A stretch of DNA of 11,912 bases from Elusimicrobiales bacterium (GCA_026416895.1 JAOAEH010000088.1:1-11912); one strand, 5' to 3'; shown: positions 1 to 6,705, counted from the stretch's first letter. Numbers and translations: made by a program. The notes: generated by a model not told the origin, from the sequence alone.

Positions 1-401
1 TTAAAATCCTATCTATGGTTGATGGTGATATGTTACTTATAAGATTAATTTCTTCATCTTTTAAGTTATATTCGCTAATTATCTAATTAGTTTATGTTTT
101 CAGATATTACCACTTTAATCCGTTTTGCCCATATACAACCAAATTGTTCCCATAAGTCAGATATTATATGTTTGATGCAAGTATAAGAAGATTTTCTACC
201 GCGACCTTGACCTTTTATCTTGTAAGAATTATGTGGTTTAAAGTTATTTAACAGGTTTATAAGATACTTACGATTATAACCTAATATCCTAACAGCATTA
301 TCTATAGCCTTTTTTTTAGCTAATCTATCCAATTTGTGATATTGGTTTTTGAGTTTTTCAATGTATTTCATACGAAACGAATAATTAAAAGAATTGTCCA
401 T
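1..401 (-). pseudogene. Broken transposase, N-terminal part (integrase-type DDE family)
   Basis: The frame from ATG 401 gives 104 residues and stops at 87-89. It has the helix-turn-helix region of the integrase-catalytic-domain transposases, with 'AVRILGYNRKYLINLL' at about residues 37-52, a basic GRGRKSSY linker near 67-74 and 'LWEQFGCIWAKRIK' near 83-96. The protein continues in a different frame from 79 down to position 2, where it reads ISEYN..., a charged stretch, and then ISPSTIDRIL. This is the segment expected next in this family. The original frame stops at 87-89 and the continuing frame has its own stop at 83-85, so the join is damaged rather than cleanly slipped. The short repeat TAATTAG/ATAATTAG lies exactly there. 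The DDE catalytic domain would lie outside the window. A strong Shine-Dalgarno (409-416, AAAGGAGG on the minus strand) with 7 nt spacing supports the start. The family assignment rests on remembered motifs. Confidence 0.7.
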
Positions 402-413
402 GATAATACCTCC

Positions 414-436
414 TTTAAGCTTATTTTATGCTTAAA
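414..436 (-). promoter_or_regulatory. Hairpin over the transposase ribosome binding site
   Basis: TTTAAGC at 414-420 pairs with GCTTAAA at 430-436 around a 9-nt loop. On the transposase transcript the 3' arm runs into the Shine-Dalgarno AAAGGAGG (409-416) and includes its first three bases. There is no T-tract on either side, so it is not a terminator. A structure here could dampen translation of the transposase, as is common for insertion sequences; that role is inference. Confidence 0.4.
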
Positions 437-487
437 AGAGGGCAGTTTTTCATACAACCCTTCGGTTAGGTTATTTTTGAGGCGATG

Positions 488-499
488 TATCATATGATA
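488..499. repeat. 12-bp perfect palindrome TATCATATGATA
   Basis: TATCATATGATA is self-complementary. It lies at or just outside the presumed end of the insertion sequence, about 30 bp upstream of the -35 element of the regulator promoter. It could be a protein-binding site or part of the element end. Palindromes of this AT content also occur by chance. Confidence 0.3.
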
Positions 500-511
500 G
501 TCAGATTATAT

Positions 512-525
512 TTGATTTGATTCGA
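512..525 (+). promoter_or_regulatory. Candidate FNR-type operator, imperfect
   Basis: TTGAT-TTGA-TTCGA fits the FNR pattern TTGAT-N4-ATCAA at 8 of 10 positions: a perfect left half and a 3/5 right half. It is centred about 46 bp upstream of the likely transcription start. The adjacent gene encodes an FNR-like protein whose recognition helix keeps the E..xR pair, so autoregulation is conceivable. In such AT-rich DNA the match is weak evidence. Confidence 0.25.
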
Positions 526-529
526 ACTG

Positions 530-558
530 TTGACAAATATAAATTTATTTTATAAAAT
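530..558 (+). promoter_or_regulatory. Sigma-70-type promoter of the Crp/Fnr regulator gene
   Basis: The -35 element is TTGACA (530-535, perfect consensus) and the -10 is TAAAAT (553-558, five of six), separated by 17 bp. Transcription would start near 565, about 26 nt before the ATG. The -10 lies within a 12-bp perfect palindrome, ATTTTATAAAAT (547-558), and a second palindrome, ATAAATTTAT, covers 539-548, so a repressor could sit on the core promoter. It is the only convincing promoter visible in the window. Confidence 0.65.
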
Positions 559-590
559 TTCAATATGTAGTTAGGGGGAAAAATTTAAAA

Positions 591-1286
591 ATGTTATTGG
601 TTGATTGTTTGAGTTGTAGAAGTAAGGAGTGTTGTATATTTTCAAAAATAAAAAATGAATTAACAAAAAAAAATTGGAATGAACTTAAAAAAATATGTTT
701 TCATAAAAAAGGTGATATAATATTCCAAGAAGGGGAAATTCCAAAATCTTTTTTTATAGTATGCAATGGTAAAGTAAAGATATATAAAACTTCATCAAAG
801 GGAAATCAAATGATAATTAGTATAAGAACACCAGGTTCTATCTTTGGATATGCATGTTTATGCAGAGATGATATATATACTGCTACAGCGAAAGTATCTG
901 AAAATTCAACAATAGCAATATTTCCAAAAGAATTTTGGATTGATCTACTTAAAAGCGATTTTGATTTTTCACTCGAAATAATGAAGCTTATGTGTAGCGA
1001 AATAGGATATCTTCAAATGAGACTTGCTCAAATAGCATATCAAACAGCAGATGAAAAAGTAGCCTCAGTTTTAATAAATCATATAAAATTTACAACTAAT
1101 ACAAATAAAGAACCAGAAATCTCTGAACTTAAAAGATCTGATATTGCAGAAATATGCGGTATAAGAATTGAAACAGTTGTAAGGACTCTTCAAAAACTTG
1201 AAGAAAAAAAAATAATTAAAAGAAAAGGAAGCAATATAAAAATAATAAACTTACAAGAATTGATAAAAATAAATGGAAATAGATAG
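591..1286 (+). CDS. Crp/Fnr-family transcriptional regulator with FNR-like cysteine cluster
   Basis: The 231-residue protein has a cyclic-nucleotide-binding-type beta-roll (about residues 35-120, GDIIFQEGE and NGKVKIY), a dimerisation helix (about 123-152) and a winged helix-turn-helix (about 180-222). In the recognition helix, IETVVRTL keeps Glu194 and Arg198, the pair that reads the TGA core in FNR/CRP; the FNR serine is Val197. The N-terminus carries C6-x2-C9-x5-C15, the same spacing as C20-x2-C23-x5-C29 of E. coli FNR, plus C14. The residue aligned with FNR C122 is Ala109, though C58, C89 and C91 are nearby. This suggests an iron-sulfur or redox sensor acting as a cytoplasmic DNA-binding dimer; the regulated genes are unknown. 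The start has AGGGGG at 573-578, 12 nt upstream, a rather long spacing. It is convergent with upp, with stop codons 2 nt apart. Confidence 0.9.
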   Translation: MLLVDCLSCRSKECCIFSKIKNELTKKNWNELKKICFHKKGDIIFQEGEIPKSFFIVCNGKVKIYKTSSKGNQMIISIRTPGSIFGYACLCRDDIYTATAKVSENSTIAIFPKEFWIDLLKSDFDFSLEIMKLMCSEIGYLQMRLAQIAYQTADEKVASVLINHIKFTTNTNKEPEISELKRSDIAEICGIRIETVVRTLQKLEEKKIIKRKGSNIKIINLQELIKINGNR

Positions 1287-1288
1287 AA

Positions 1289-1912
1289 TCAATTTGAAGT
1301 TTTAAACATTCTATCCCCTGCATCACCTAAACCTGGGACAATATAGCCGTGTGAATTTAGTTTCATATCTAATGCTGCTATAAATATTTTTACATCAGGG
1401 TGGTATTTTTCAACTAAATCAATACCATATCTACTAGCTATTGCAGACATAAAATAAATACTTTTCGCTCCATGGGACTTAACTATATTTATAGCTTCCA
1501 GAGCGGAACCACCTGTAGCAAGCATCGGATCCACTATTATCACAATATTTTCAGAGAGCTTAAATGGAAGCCTTAAATAATATTTTACTGGTTTAAGCGT
1601 TTCTTCATCTCTATATATTCCTATGTGAGCAAATCTTGCAAAAGGTATAACTTCACTAATACCTTCCATCATAGCAAGCCCTGCTCTTAATATTCCTACA
1701 ACTGTAATTTCTTTTGATATAACCTTTACTCTAGCCTTATCAAGAGGAGTTCTAACTGTAAGCTCTTTTGTAGGAAAATCAGAAGTTACTTCATAAGTAA
1801 GAAGGATAGATAATTCCTTCATAACCCTTCTAAATAAATCAGAGGGGGTATTTTTATCTCTTAGATATCTTATTTTCTCCATTACAAGAGGATGTTTTGA
1901 TATATGAAGCAT
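1289..1912 (-). CDS. upp: Uracil phosphoribosyltransferase
   Basis: Converts uracil and PRPP to UMP and pyrophosphate in the cytoplasm, the last step of uracil salvage. The 207 residues match the usual 208-209. Visible features are the N-terminal HPLVMEKIRYLRDKNT (7-22), ILRAGLAMMEG (74-84), the PRPP-binding loop VDPMLATGGSA (127-137) and the C-terminal uracil-binding signature GYIVPGLGDAGDR (189-201). A Shine-Dalgarno GGAGGT (1918-1923) sits 5 nt before the ATG. It is the last gene of the leftward block, 20 nt after the thymidine phosphorylase gene, and would use uracil released by nucleoside cleavage. Its stop lies 2 nt from the stop of the convergent regulator gene, leaving no room for a dedicated terminator. 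Confidence 0.97.
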   Translation of the reverse strand: MLHISKHPLVMEKIRYLRDKNTPSDLFRRVMKELSILLTYEVTSDFPTKELTVRTPLDKARVKVISKEITVVGILRAGLAMMEGISEVIPFARFAHIGIYRDEETLKPVKYYLRLPFKLSENIVIIVDPMLATGGSALEAINIVKSHGAKSIYFMSAIASRYGIDLVEKYHPDVKIFIAALDMKLNSHGYIVPGLGDAGDRMFKTSN

Positions 1913-1932
1913 TTAATACCTCCAAAATTCAT

Positions 1933-3243
1933 TTATAATATAACTTCAGAAATAAGTTTATATTTAAACGGTCTTTTCTTATCTATTTCCAAAGATTTTA
2001 TTATAAACTTTTTACATTCATTTACTTTTTTTATATCTGATCCATATATTTTTGCTATTATTTCTCCTTTCTTAACATAATCCGAATATTTTTTTTCAAA
2101 CCATATGCCTGCAGTTAGATCCACACAATCCTCTGCTTTCATTCTACCTACACCTAAGGCAACAGAAGCTATACCAACACCTTTTGCATCAAGTTTAGTA
2201 ATATAACCATCTCTGTTTGCTCTCACATATGAAACAATTCTTCCTTTTGGAATAAAAGTTGAAGGATTATCACAAACCCTTACATCTCCCATCTGCCATT
2301 TCACCATCTGTCTAAATTTCTCAAGTGCCCTACCAGACTTAACACATTCTTGAGCCATATAAATAGCATGTTCAACAGAAGATGCTTTACCAGCAATATA
2401 TATCATATACCCTGATAAAAAATATAGTAATTCTTCAAAATCATCTGCTATATGCTCACCTTTCAGTATTCTGATTGACTGTTCCATCTCTATACCATTT
2501 CCAACAGCCCTTCCTAAAGGCCAATTCATATTAGTTATTACAGCCACAGGTCTTATCCCAAGCATTTTTGATGTGTTTACAAGATGAATGGCAAGTTCTT
2601 TTGCTTTTTTATAATCGGTCATAAAAGCACCAGAACCAAATTTAACATCCATTACAAGTGAATCTATTCCTTCTGCATATTTTTTAGAAAGTATGCTTGC
2701 TACAATTAATGGAATTGATTCTACAGTTCTTGTAGCATCTCTCAAAGCATAAAGCTTTTTATCTGCTGGAGCAAGCTCTTGTGTTTGCCCAAACATACAT
2801 AAATCAATAGCTTTAAGTTGCCTTAATATATGAGAATAACTGAGATTAACCCTAAAACCACTAATAGATTCAAGTTTATCTAATGTTCCTCCAGTATGTC
2901 CAAGTCCTCTACCACTCATCATAGGAACACATACACCACATGCAGATACTATTGGAGCTAAGGCAAGGGATATTCCATCACCAACACCACCTGTGGAGTG
3001 TTTATCAACTTTTGGCTTTTTTATTGAATTTAAATTAAGTCTTTTCCCTGAAAAAGCCATCGCTTTAGTAAGGTATGAGGTTTCCCTACTATCAAGTCCA
3101 TTTATAAAACATGCCATTAAAAAAGCTGATAATTGATAATCAGCAATGGTACCATTTTTAGCACCTTCTGCGATAAATTTAAAATCATTATAATCAAGTT
3201 TTCTACCATCTCTTTTTTTCACTAAAATATTAAATATTTTCAT
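1933..3243 (-). CDS. deoA: Thymidine phosphorylase (pyrimidine nucleoside phosphorylase family)
   Basis: Phosphorolytic cleavage of (deoxy)thymidine to base and deoxyribose-1-phosphate; cytoplasmic homodimer, nucleoside salvage. The 436 residues show the all-alpha N-domain, the phosphate-binding KHSTGGVGD (81-89), the family signature MSGRGLGHTGGTLDKLES (109-126), and the base-binding residues Arg168, Ser183 and Lys187, equivalent to E. coli Arg171, Ser186 and Lys190. MDVKFGSGAFM (198-208) and the C-terminal alpha/beta part (from about 335) follow. Residue 108 is Met, as at E. coli TP Met111, where the broad-specificity PyNP enzymes carry Lys, so I favour thymidine phosphorylase over pdp. That discrimination is from memory. 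A Shine-Dalgarno GGGAG (3251-3255) sits 7 nt before the ATG. The neighbours pnp and upp form a salvage trio with it. Confidence 0.93.
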   Translation of the reverse strand: MKIFNILVKKRDGRKLDYNDFKFIAEGAKNGTIADYQLSAFLMACFINGLDSRETSYLTKAMAFSGKRLNLNSIKKPKVDKHSTGGVGDGISLALAPIVSACGVCVPMMSGRGLGHTGGTLDKLESISGFRVNLSYSHILRQLKAIDLCMFGQTQELAPADKKLYALRDATRTVESIPLIVASILSKKYAEGIDSLVMDVKFGSGAFMTDYKKAKELAIHLVNTSKMLGIRPVAVITNMNWPLGRAVGNGIEMEQSIRILKGEHIADDFEELLYFLSGYMIYIAGKASSVEHAIYMAQECVKSGRALEKFRQMVKWQMGDVRVCDNPSTFIPKGRIVSYVRANRDGYITKLDAKGVGIASVALGVGRMKAEDCVDLTAGIWFEKKYSDYVKKGEIIAKIYGSDIKKVNECKKFIIKSLEIDKKRPFKYKLISEVIL

Positions 3244-3261
3244 AAATTAACTCCCGTTGAA

Positions 3262-4098
3262 TTATAAGATATCCAATTCAATAACTTTTTCAATAATATA
3301 TTTAATTTTTTTGCCAGCTTCATCTCCCATTTTAATTACATCATCATGAGATATTTTTTTATTTTCTATCCCAGGAACATAGTTGGAAACCCAACAAACT
3401 CCAAAAACATTCATTTTAAGCTGCTTAGCAGATATAACTTCTGGAACTACAGACATACCAACTACATCTCCACCTATAATTCTATACATTTTAGCTTCAG
3501 CTTTAGTCTCATAACAAGGACCACTTACAGCAAGATAAACACCTTTTTTATAACTGAATTTTTCAGTTTTTAATTTATCTTCAATTTTTTTTATAGTCAA
3601 AATATTATAAGGTTCAGACATATCTACAAACATATCACCAAATTTTTCATAGTAATTACCTATAAGTGGATTTGTATGCATAAGATTTATGTGATTTTTA
3701 ATAATTACTATATCCCCTGGTTTTATATTTTTTTTAAGCGAACCAACAGCTGCAGTTACAATAAGCTTTGAGGCACCACAATAGTTAAAAAGTCTTATAG
3801 GAAAAGATATAAAATTTATAGAATAACCTTCATAATAATGAAATCTACCTCTCATAATAACTACATTTTTATCTCTGAATTTTCCATATATTAATTCTCC
3901 AACATGGCCTTTTACAGTTGGAATAGGAAAATTTGGAATCTCTGAATAGGGAATAATCTCTAAATTATCTAAATCTGGAACTGCATTTTTAAGTCCACTT
4001 CCCATTATAATGAGATATTGAGGATTAAAAGATTTAATTCTTTTTTTTATTATCTCTGCAGTTTTTTCTATTTCTTCATACATTTTTTTACCTTTCAT
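3262..4098 (-). CDS. Purine nucleoside phosphorylase, trimeric (PNP/MTAP) family
   Basis: Cleaves purine (deoxy)nucleosides with phosphate to free base and (deoxy)ribose-1-phosphate. The 278 residues carry phosphate-site motifs GSGL (33-36), VKGHVGELIYG (62-72) and GRFHYYEGY (84-92, with Arg84, His86 and Tyr88), then GPCYETKAE (193-201, Glu197) and GMSVVPEV (214-221, Met215). Asn239 in VSNYVPGI and His251 match human PNP Asn243 and His257. The Asn points to 6-oxopurine (inosine/guanosine) preference rather than methylthioadenosine. The usual TNAAGG loop reads TAAVGS (115-120), a divergence at the phosphate/base site. Shine-Dalgarno AAAGGAGT (4106-4113) is 7 nt before the first ATG and overlaps the yraN stop; ATG 4083 is an alternative start with no such site. 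Symbols punA, deoD and pnp are used variously, so none is given. Confidence 0.92.
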   Translation of the reverse strand: MKGKKMYEEIEKTAEIIKKRIKSFNPQYLIIMGSGLKNAVPDLDNLEIIPYSEIPNFPIPTVKGHVGELIYGKFRDKNVVIMRGRFHYYEGYSINFISFPIRLFNYCGASKLIVTAAVGSLKKNIKPGDIVIIKNHINLMHTNPLIGNYYEKFGDMFVDMSEPYNILTIKKIEDKLKTEKFSYKKGVYLAVSGPCYETKAEAKMYRIIGGDVVGMSVVPEVISAKQLKMNVFGVCWVSNYVPGIENKKISHDDVIKMGDEAGKKIKYIIEKVIELDIL

Positions 4099-4111
4099 AA
4101 AAATTACTCCT

Positions 4112-4489
4112 TTAAAAATAATATTTCCTATTAAAATCAGAAATTACATTTTCAATATGAGTTATCTCCAATCCTTTTAAACCGTTATCTTCAATTGAGA
4201 TAACATCATATCTTATGCCTTCATATAAGATTTTTGAATTTTTTTTAAGATAAACTAGTGATGTTTTTATGATTTTATTTTTCTTATATTTATTTACAGT
4301 TTCATGAGGACAATAATATGTTTTTTTTCTTGCTTTAACCTCTACAAAAACTAACCACCCATCTTTAGTAGCAATAATATCTACTTCACCAATATTTTTA
4401 ACATTAAAATTTTTTTCAACTATCTTATAACCTTTTTCAACAAGATAATTTTGAGCTATTTTTTCATAAACTTTACCTTTAAAATTCAT
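4112..4489 (-). CDS. yraN: YraN/UPF0102 family nuclease-fold protein
   Basis: A 125-residue protein with the restriction-endonuclease-like fold of the YraN (UPF0102) family, whose cellular role is unsettled. Conserved features are G-x2-YE-x2-A-x2-YL-x3-G at the N-terminus (5-20), GEVDIIA (34-40) and VFVEVKAR (47-54), giving the E35/D37...E50-x-K52 metal-binding pattern of this nuclease fold, and RYDVISI (93-99). The ATG overlaps the rnhB stop by 4 nt (ATGA, 4486-4489) and only a weak Shine-Dalgarno is visible, so translation is probably coupled. yraN directly after rnhB is a common bacterial pairing, which hints at work on nucleic acids alongside RNase HII. Confidence 0.9.
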   Translation of the reverse strand: MNFKGKVYEKIAQNYLVEKGYKIVEKNFNVKNIGEVDIIATKDGWLVFVEVKARKKTYYCPHETVNKYKKNKIIKTSLVYLKKNSKILYEGIRYDVISIEDNGLKGLEITHIENVISDFNRKYYF

Positions 4490-5124
4490 ATCTGAACTCT
4501 AGAACAAGGTTGAAAAGATAATCTATGAATAGGAGAAAGACCATACTTTTCTATCATATCTATATGATATTTTGTTGGATATCCTTTGTGTTTAGCAAAA
4601 CCATAACAAGGATATAGTTTATCATAATAATTCATCCACCTATCTCTTAAAATCTTAGCAAATATACTAGAACAACCAACAACAGCACTTTTATCATCAC
4701 CTTTAACAATAGATATCTGCTCATAATTTAAATTAGGTATTTTCTTATTACCATCAACAACAACAATAAATTCATCGCTTGATAACGAGTTAATTCTAAC
4801 AATTTTTTCAACAGCCTTTTTCATAGCCAAAAATGTAGCATTAAAAATATTATAAATATCTATTTCCTTAGCTGTAGCATATTCGAATGAAAAAACAACA
4901 TTTTTAGAAAAAATCAAAGATTTATAAATTTTTTCCCTATCTTTAGAATTTAACTTTTTACTATCTTTTATTAATTCTATTGCTGAATGGGTATAATCCT
5001 TTATAATACAAGCAACAGCAACAACAGGGCCAGCAATAGGTCCTCTTCCAACTTCGTCAACTCCAATAACATAATTCTTTTTAAAATATTTTTTTAAATC
5101 TAAATCTAAAACTATATGCTGCAT
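4486..5124 (-). CDS. rnhB: Ribonuclease HII
   Basis: Cuts RNA in RNA-DNA hybrids and starts ribonucleotide excision repair at single ribonucleotides in DNA. The 212 residues include GVDEVGRGPIAGPV (21-34), with catalytic Asp23 and Glu24 and the GRG motif that reads the 2'-OH, then VVDGN (Asp124) and VKGDDKSAVVGCSSIFAK (140-157, fourth acidic residue Asp143). HKGYPTKYH (179-187) supplies the conserved Tyr182. All four acidic active-site residues are present, so the enzyme should be active. The start is fixed by an in-frame TAA immediately upstream of the ATG. No Shine-Dalgarno is visible in the 6-nt gap after rplS, suggesting coupling to it. Confidence 0.96.
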   Translation of the reverse strand: MQHIVLDLDLKKYFKKNYVIGVDEVGRGPIAGPVVAVACIIKDYTHSAIELIKDSKKLNSKDREKIYKSLIFSKNVVFSFEYATAKEIDIYNIFNATFLAMKKAVEKIVRINSLSSDEFIVVVDGNKKIPNLNYEQISIVKGDDKSAVVGCSSIFAKILRDRWMNYYDKLYPCYGFAKHKGYPTKYHIDMIEKYGLSPIHRLSFQPCSRVQI

Positions 5125-5130
5125 TTATAA

Positions 5131-5538
5131 TTAAGAAGTTGATTGTAAAGAGGAAGTATTTTCATCAACAGATCTTTCTTCTTCACCAGCAATAACTCCA
5201 AGTTCTTTTAGCCTTGCAGCTTTACCTTTTAAATCTCTAAGATAGTTGAGTTTGGCTCTTCTAACTTTATTTGATCTTACTAATTCTATATTTGCTATTT
5301 TTGGAGAATTTACAGGAAATATTCTTTCTACTCCAATTCCATATGAAATCTTTCTTACAGTAAATGTTTTAGAAACTCCACTACCTCTTATAGCAATTAT
5401 AATTCCATCAAAAACTTGGATACGTTCTGTGTCACCTTCTGAAACTTTAACATGAACTTTTACCCTATCTCCTACTTTAAATTTAAACTCCTTAACATAA
5501 TCTCTCATTATCTCATTTATTTTGTGCATTTTGTTCAT
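5131..5538 (-). CDS. rplS: 50S ribosomal protein L19
   Basis: L19 sits at the 30S-50S interface of the ribosome. The 135 residues show FKVGDRVKVHVKVSEGDTER (20-39, typical IxxGDxVxVxxxxxEGxxxR), GSGVSKTFTVRKIS (52-65), GVERIFPVNSPKI (69-81) and VRRAKLNYLRDLKGKAAR (92-109). A Glu/Ser/Thr-rich tail of about 17 residues after position 118 makes it somewhat longer than the common 115-120. The first ATG is preferred: GAGGAGG (5543-5549) lies 4 nt before it. That start is inside the end of trmD, a 26-nt overlap; ATG 5529 is possible but its spacing is poor. Confidence 0.97.
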   Translation of the reverse strand: MNKMHKINEIMRDYVKEFKFKVGDRVKVHVKVSEGDTERIQVFDGIIIAIRGSGVSKTFTVRKISYGIGVERIFPVNSPKIANIELVRSNKVRRAKLNYLRDLKGKAARLKELGVIAGEEERSVDENTSSLQSTS

Positions 5539-6217
5539 TATTCCTCCTCATATATTTCTCATATAAATCTGGTCTTCTATTTTTTGTTATTTCTAACGAT
5601 TTTTCATACCTCCATTTCGCAATCTCTTTATGATTACCACTTAAAAGAATATCAGGCACCTTAATTCCTTTCCATATTCTAGGTTTAGTATAATGAGGAT
5701 ACTCTAATAAAAAATTACAAAAACTCTCTTCATCTAATGAACTATCCTTTATAACACCTTTTACTAATCTTGAAACTGAATCTATAATACAAGCAGCTGC
5801 TAATTCTCCACCTGTAAGCACATAATCTCCAATGGAAATTTCGTCATCAACATATTTATTTATTCTTTCATCTATTCCTTCATAATGACCACATACTAGA
5901 ATTATATGTTTAAGTTTAGAGAACTCTTTTGCTATAGTTTGATTAAAAACTCTTCCTTTTGGCGTTAAGAGAACGACATAACTATTCCCTTTTCTTACAC
6001 TCTCTATCGCACGCCATACAAACTCAGCTATCAACACCATTCCGCAACCGCCACCATAAGGTTTTTCATCAATAGTTTTATGCCTATCAACAGTATAATC
6101 TCTAGGGTTTACAAAACCAATCTCTATCAAACCTTTTTTTCTAGCTTTGCCTATTATGCTGAAACTCAAAGAATAATCAACTATCTCAGGGAACAAACAA
6201 ACAACATCAAATTTCAT
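5513..6217 (-). CDS. trmD: tRNA (guanine-N1)-methyltransferase TrmD
   Basis: Uses S-adenosylmethionine to make m1G37 in tRNAs, which prevents +1 frameshifting. From ATG 6217 the protein has 234 residues and starts with the canonical MKFDVVCLFPEIVD. SPOUT-knot motifs are YGGGCGM (54-60), LLTPKGR (83-89), CGHYEGIDER (109-118) and GDYVLTGGE (130-138). Then come catalytic Asp146 in IIDSVSRL, YPHYTKPR (173-180) and GNHKEIAKWR (195-204). A longer reading from TTG 6247 adds ten non-conserved residues and is rejected. The start lies inside the end of the KH gene (11-nt overlap), and the only Shine-Dalgarno-like AGAGGA (6233-6238) is 15 nt away, so coupling is likely. rimM, usually directly before trmD, is absent. 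Confidence 0.97.
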   Translation of the reverse strand: MKFDVVCLFPEIVDYSLSFSIIGKARKKGLIEIGFVNPRDYTVDRHKTIDEKPYGGGCGMVLIAEFVWRAIESVRKGNSYVVLLTPKGRVFNQTIAKEFSKLKHIILVCGHYEGIDERINKYVDDEISIGDYVLTGGELAAACIIDSVSRLVKGVIKDSSLDEESFCNFLLEYPHYTKPRIWKGIKVPDILLSGNHKEIAKWRYEKSLEITKNRRPDLYEKYMRRNNEQNAQNK

Positions 6218-6449
6218 TAATTCTAATATAAATCCTCTTATTACCAAATTTTTTTGATATAGTTCTCAAATATTCTCTAACAGAATTTATTACTTTACCA
6301 TTTTTTCCAATTACAGAATTCTTAATATTACGAGGAATTGACACATTAAAACTTATATGTTCTTCATTTTCATTTAATACAATTTTTATATTATTTGACA
6401 AATCATCTTTTAAAAGACTTTTAAGTATGTAACAAACCAAACGTTCCAT
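6207..6449 (-). CDS. khpA: KH-domain RNA-binding protein KhpA (YlqC family)
   Basis: An 80-residue single KH domain. The GxxG loop is in VIGKNGKVINSVREYLR (46-62), preceded by ISFNVSIP and the N-terminal helix LVCYILKSLLKDD (4-16) typical of this family. Family members bind RNA, in some species as a heterodimer with KhpB/Jag, and affect small-RNA function and cell elongation. KhpB is not in the window. The position between rpsP and trmD is the classic one. The ATG is 4 nt after the rpsP stop with no Shine-Dalgarno in view, so it probably relies on ribosomes finishing rpsP. Confidence 0.93.
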   Translation of the reverse strand: MERLVCYILKSLLKDDLSNNIKIVLNENEEHISFNVSIPRNIKNSVIGKNGKVINSVREYLRTISKKFGNKRIYIRINEI

Positions 6450-6453
6450 ATCA

Positions 6454-6705
6454 TTAAACTTGTTCTTTAATCTTATTTATAAGAGACTCAAGAGTTGAAC
6501 TTGGTTTAGCACCAACCTTAAGCCAGTAATTATATCTTTCAATATTAACTTTTATTTTTTCTTTCACTTTTTCAGCCTTAGGATTATAACTACCAATTAT
6601 TTCTATAGGTTTTCCTTTCGGCCCTTTGCTTTTTTCTATCGCAACAATTCTATAGCTTGGTTGCACTTTCTTTCCATGTCTTTGTAACCTTAAAACTACA
6701 GCCAT
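6454..6705 (-). CDS. rpsP: 30S ribosomal protein S16
   Basis: S16 is a small early-assembly protein of the 30S subunit. The 83 residues begin with MAVVLRLQRHGKKVQPSYRI and contain GSYNPKA (38-44) and an INIERYNYWLKVGAKPS-like region (NIERYNYWLKVGAKPS, 54-69), all diagnostic; the length is normal. It has the strongest Shine-Dalgarno in the block, AAGGAGG at 6714-6720 with 8 nt spacing, as expected for a highly made protein. The 51-nt gap before it (6706-6756) is the largest between any two genes of the leftward block. Confidence 0.97.
   Translation of the reverse strand: MAVVLRLQRHGKKVQPSYRIVAIEKSKGPKGKPIEIIGSYNPKAEKVKEKIKVNIERYNYWLKVGAKPSSTLESLINKIKEQV

Larger units (their letters stand above)
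1..490 (-). mobile_element. Remnant of an insertion sequence, right-hand end inside window
   Basis: This stretch holds the 5' part of a left-running transposase gene plus about 80 bases of its leader. The other end of the element lies beyond position 1, so neither the terminal inverted repeat nor a target duplication can be confirmed. The right boundary is a guess. The leader up to about 485, ending in the TTTTTGAGGCG stretch at 474-484, looks like element sequence, and a promoter for the neighbouring regulator begins soon after. The coding part is frame-disrupted, so the copy is probably inactive. Confidence 0.5.

Noticed and set aside
414..436. Hairpin as an intrinsic terminator
   Set aside because: No run of U follows on either strand; a role over the transposase Shine-Dalgarno fits better.
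456..467. AACC-CTTC-GGTT mini-hairpin in the insertion-sequence leader
   Set aside because: A four-base-pair stem is too short to call a structure; probably chance or part of the element end.
1933..3243. Broad-specificity pyrimidine nucleoside phosphorylase (pdp) for the deoA gene
   Set aside because: Residue 108 is Met, as in E. coli thymidine phosphorylase, rather than the Lys I associate with PyNP; kept as a weaker alternative.
6218..6247. Longer trmD start at TTG 6247
   Set aside because: The ten added residues are not part of the conserved TrmD N-terminus; the family begins at MKFDVV..., the ATG at 6217.
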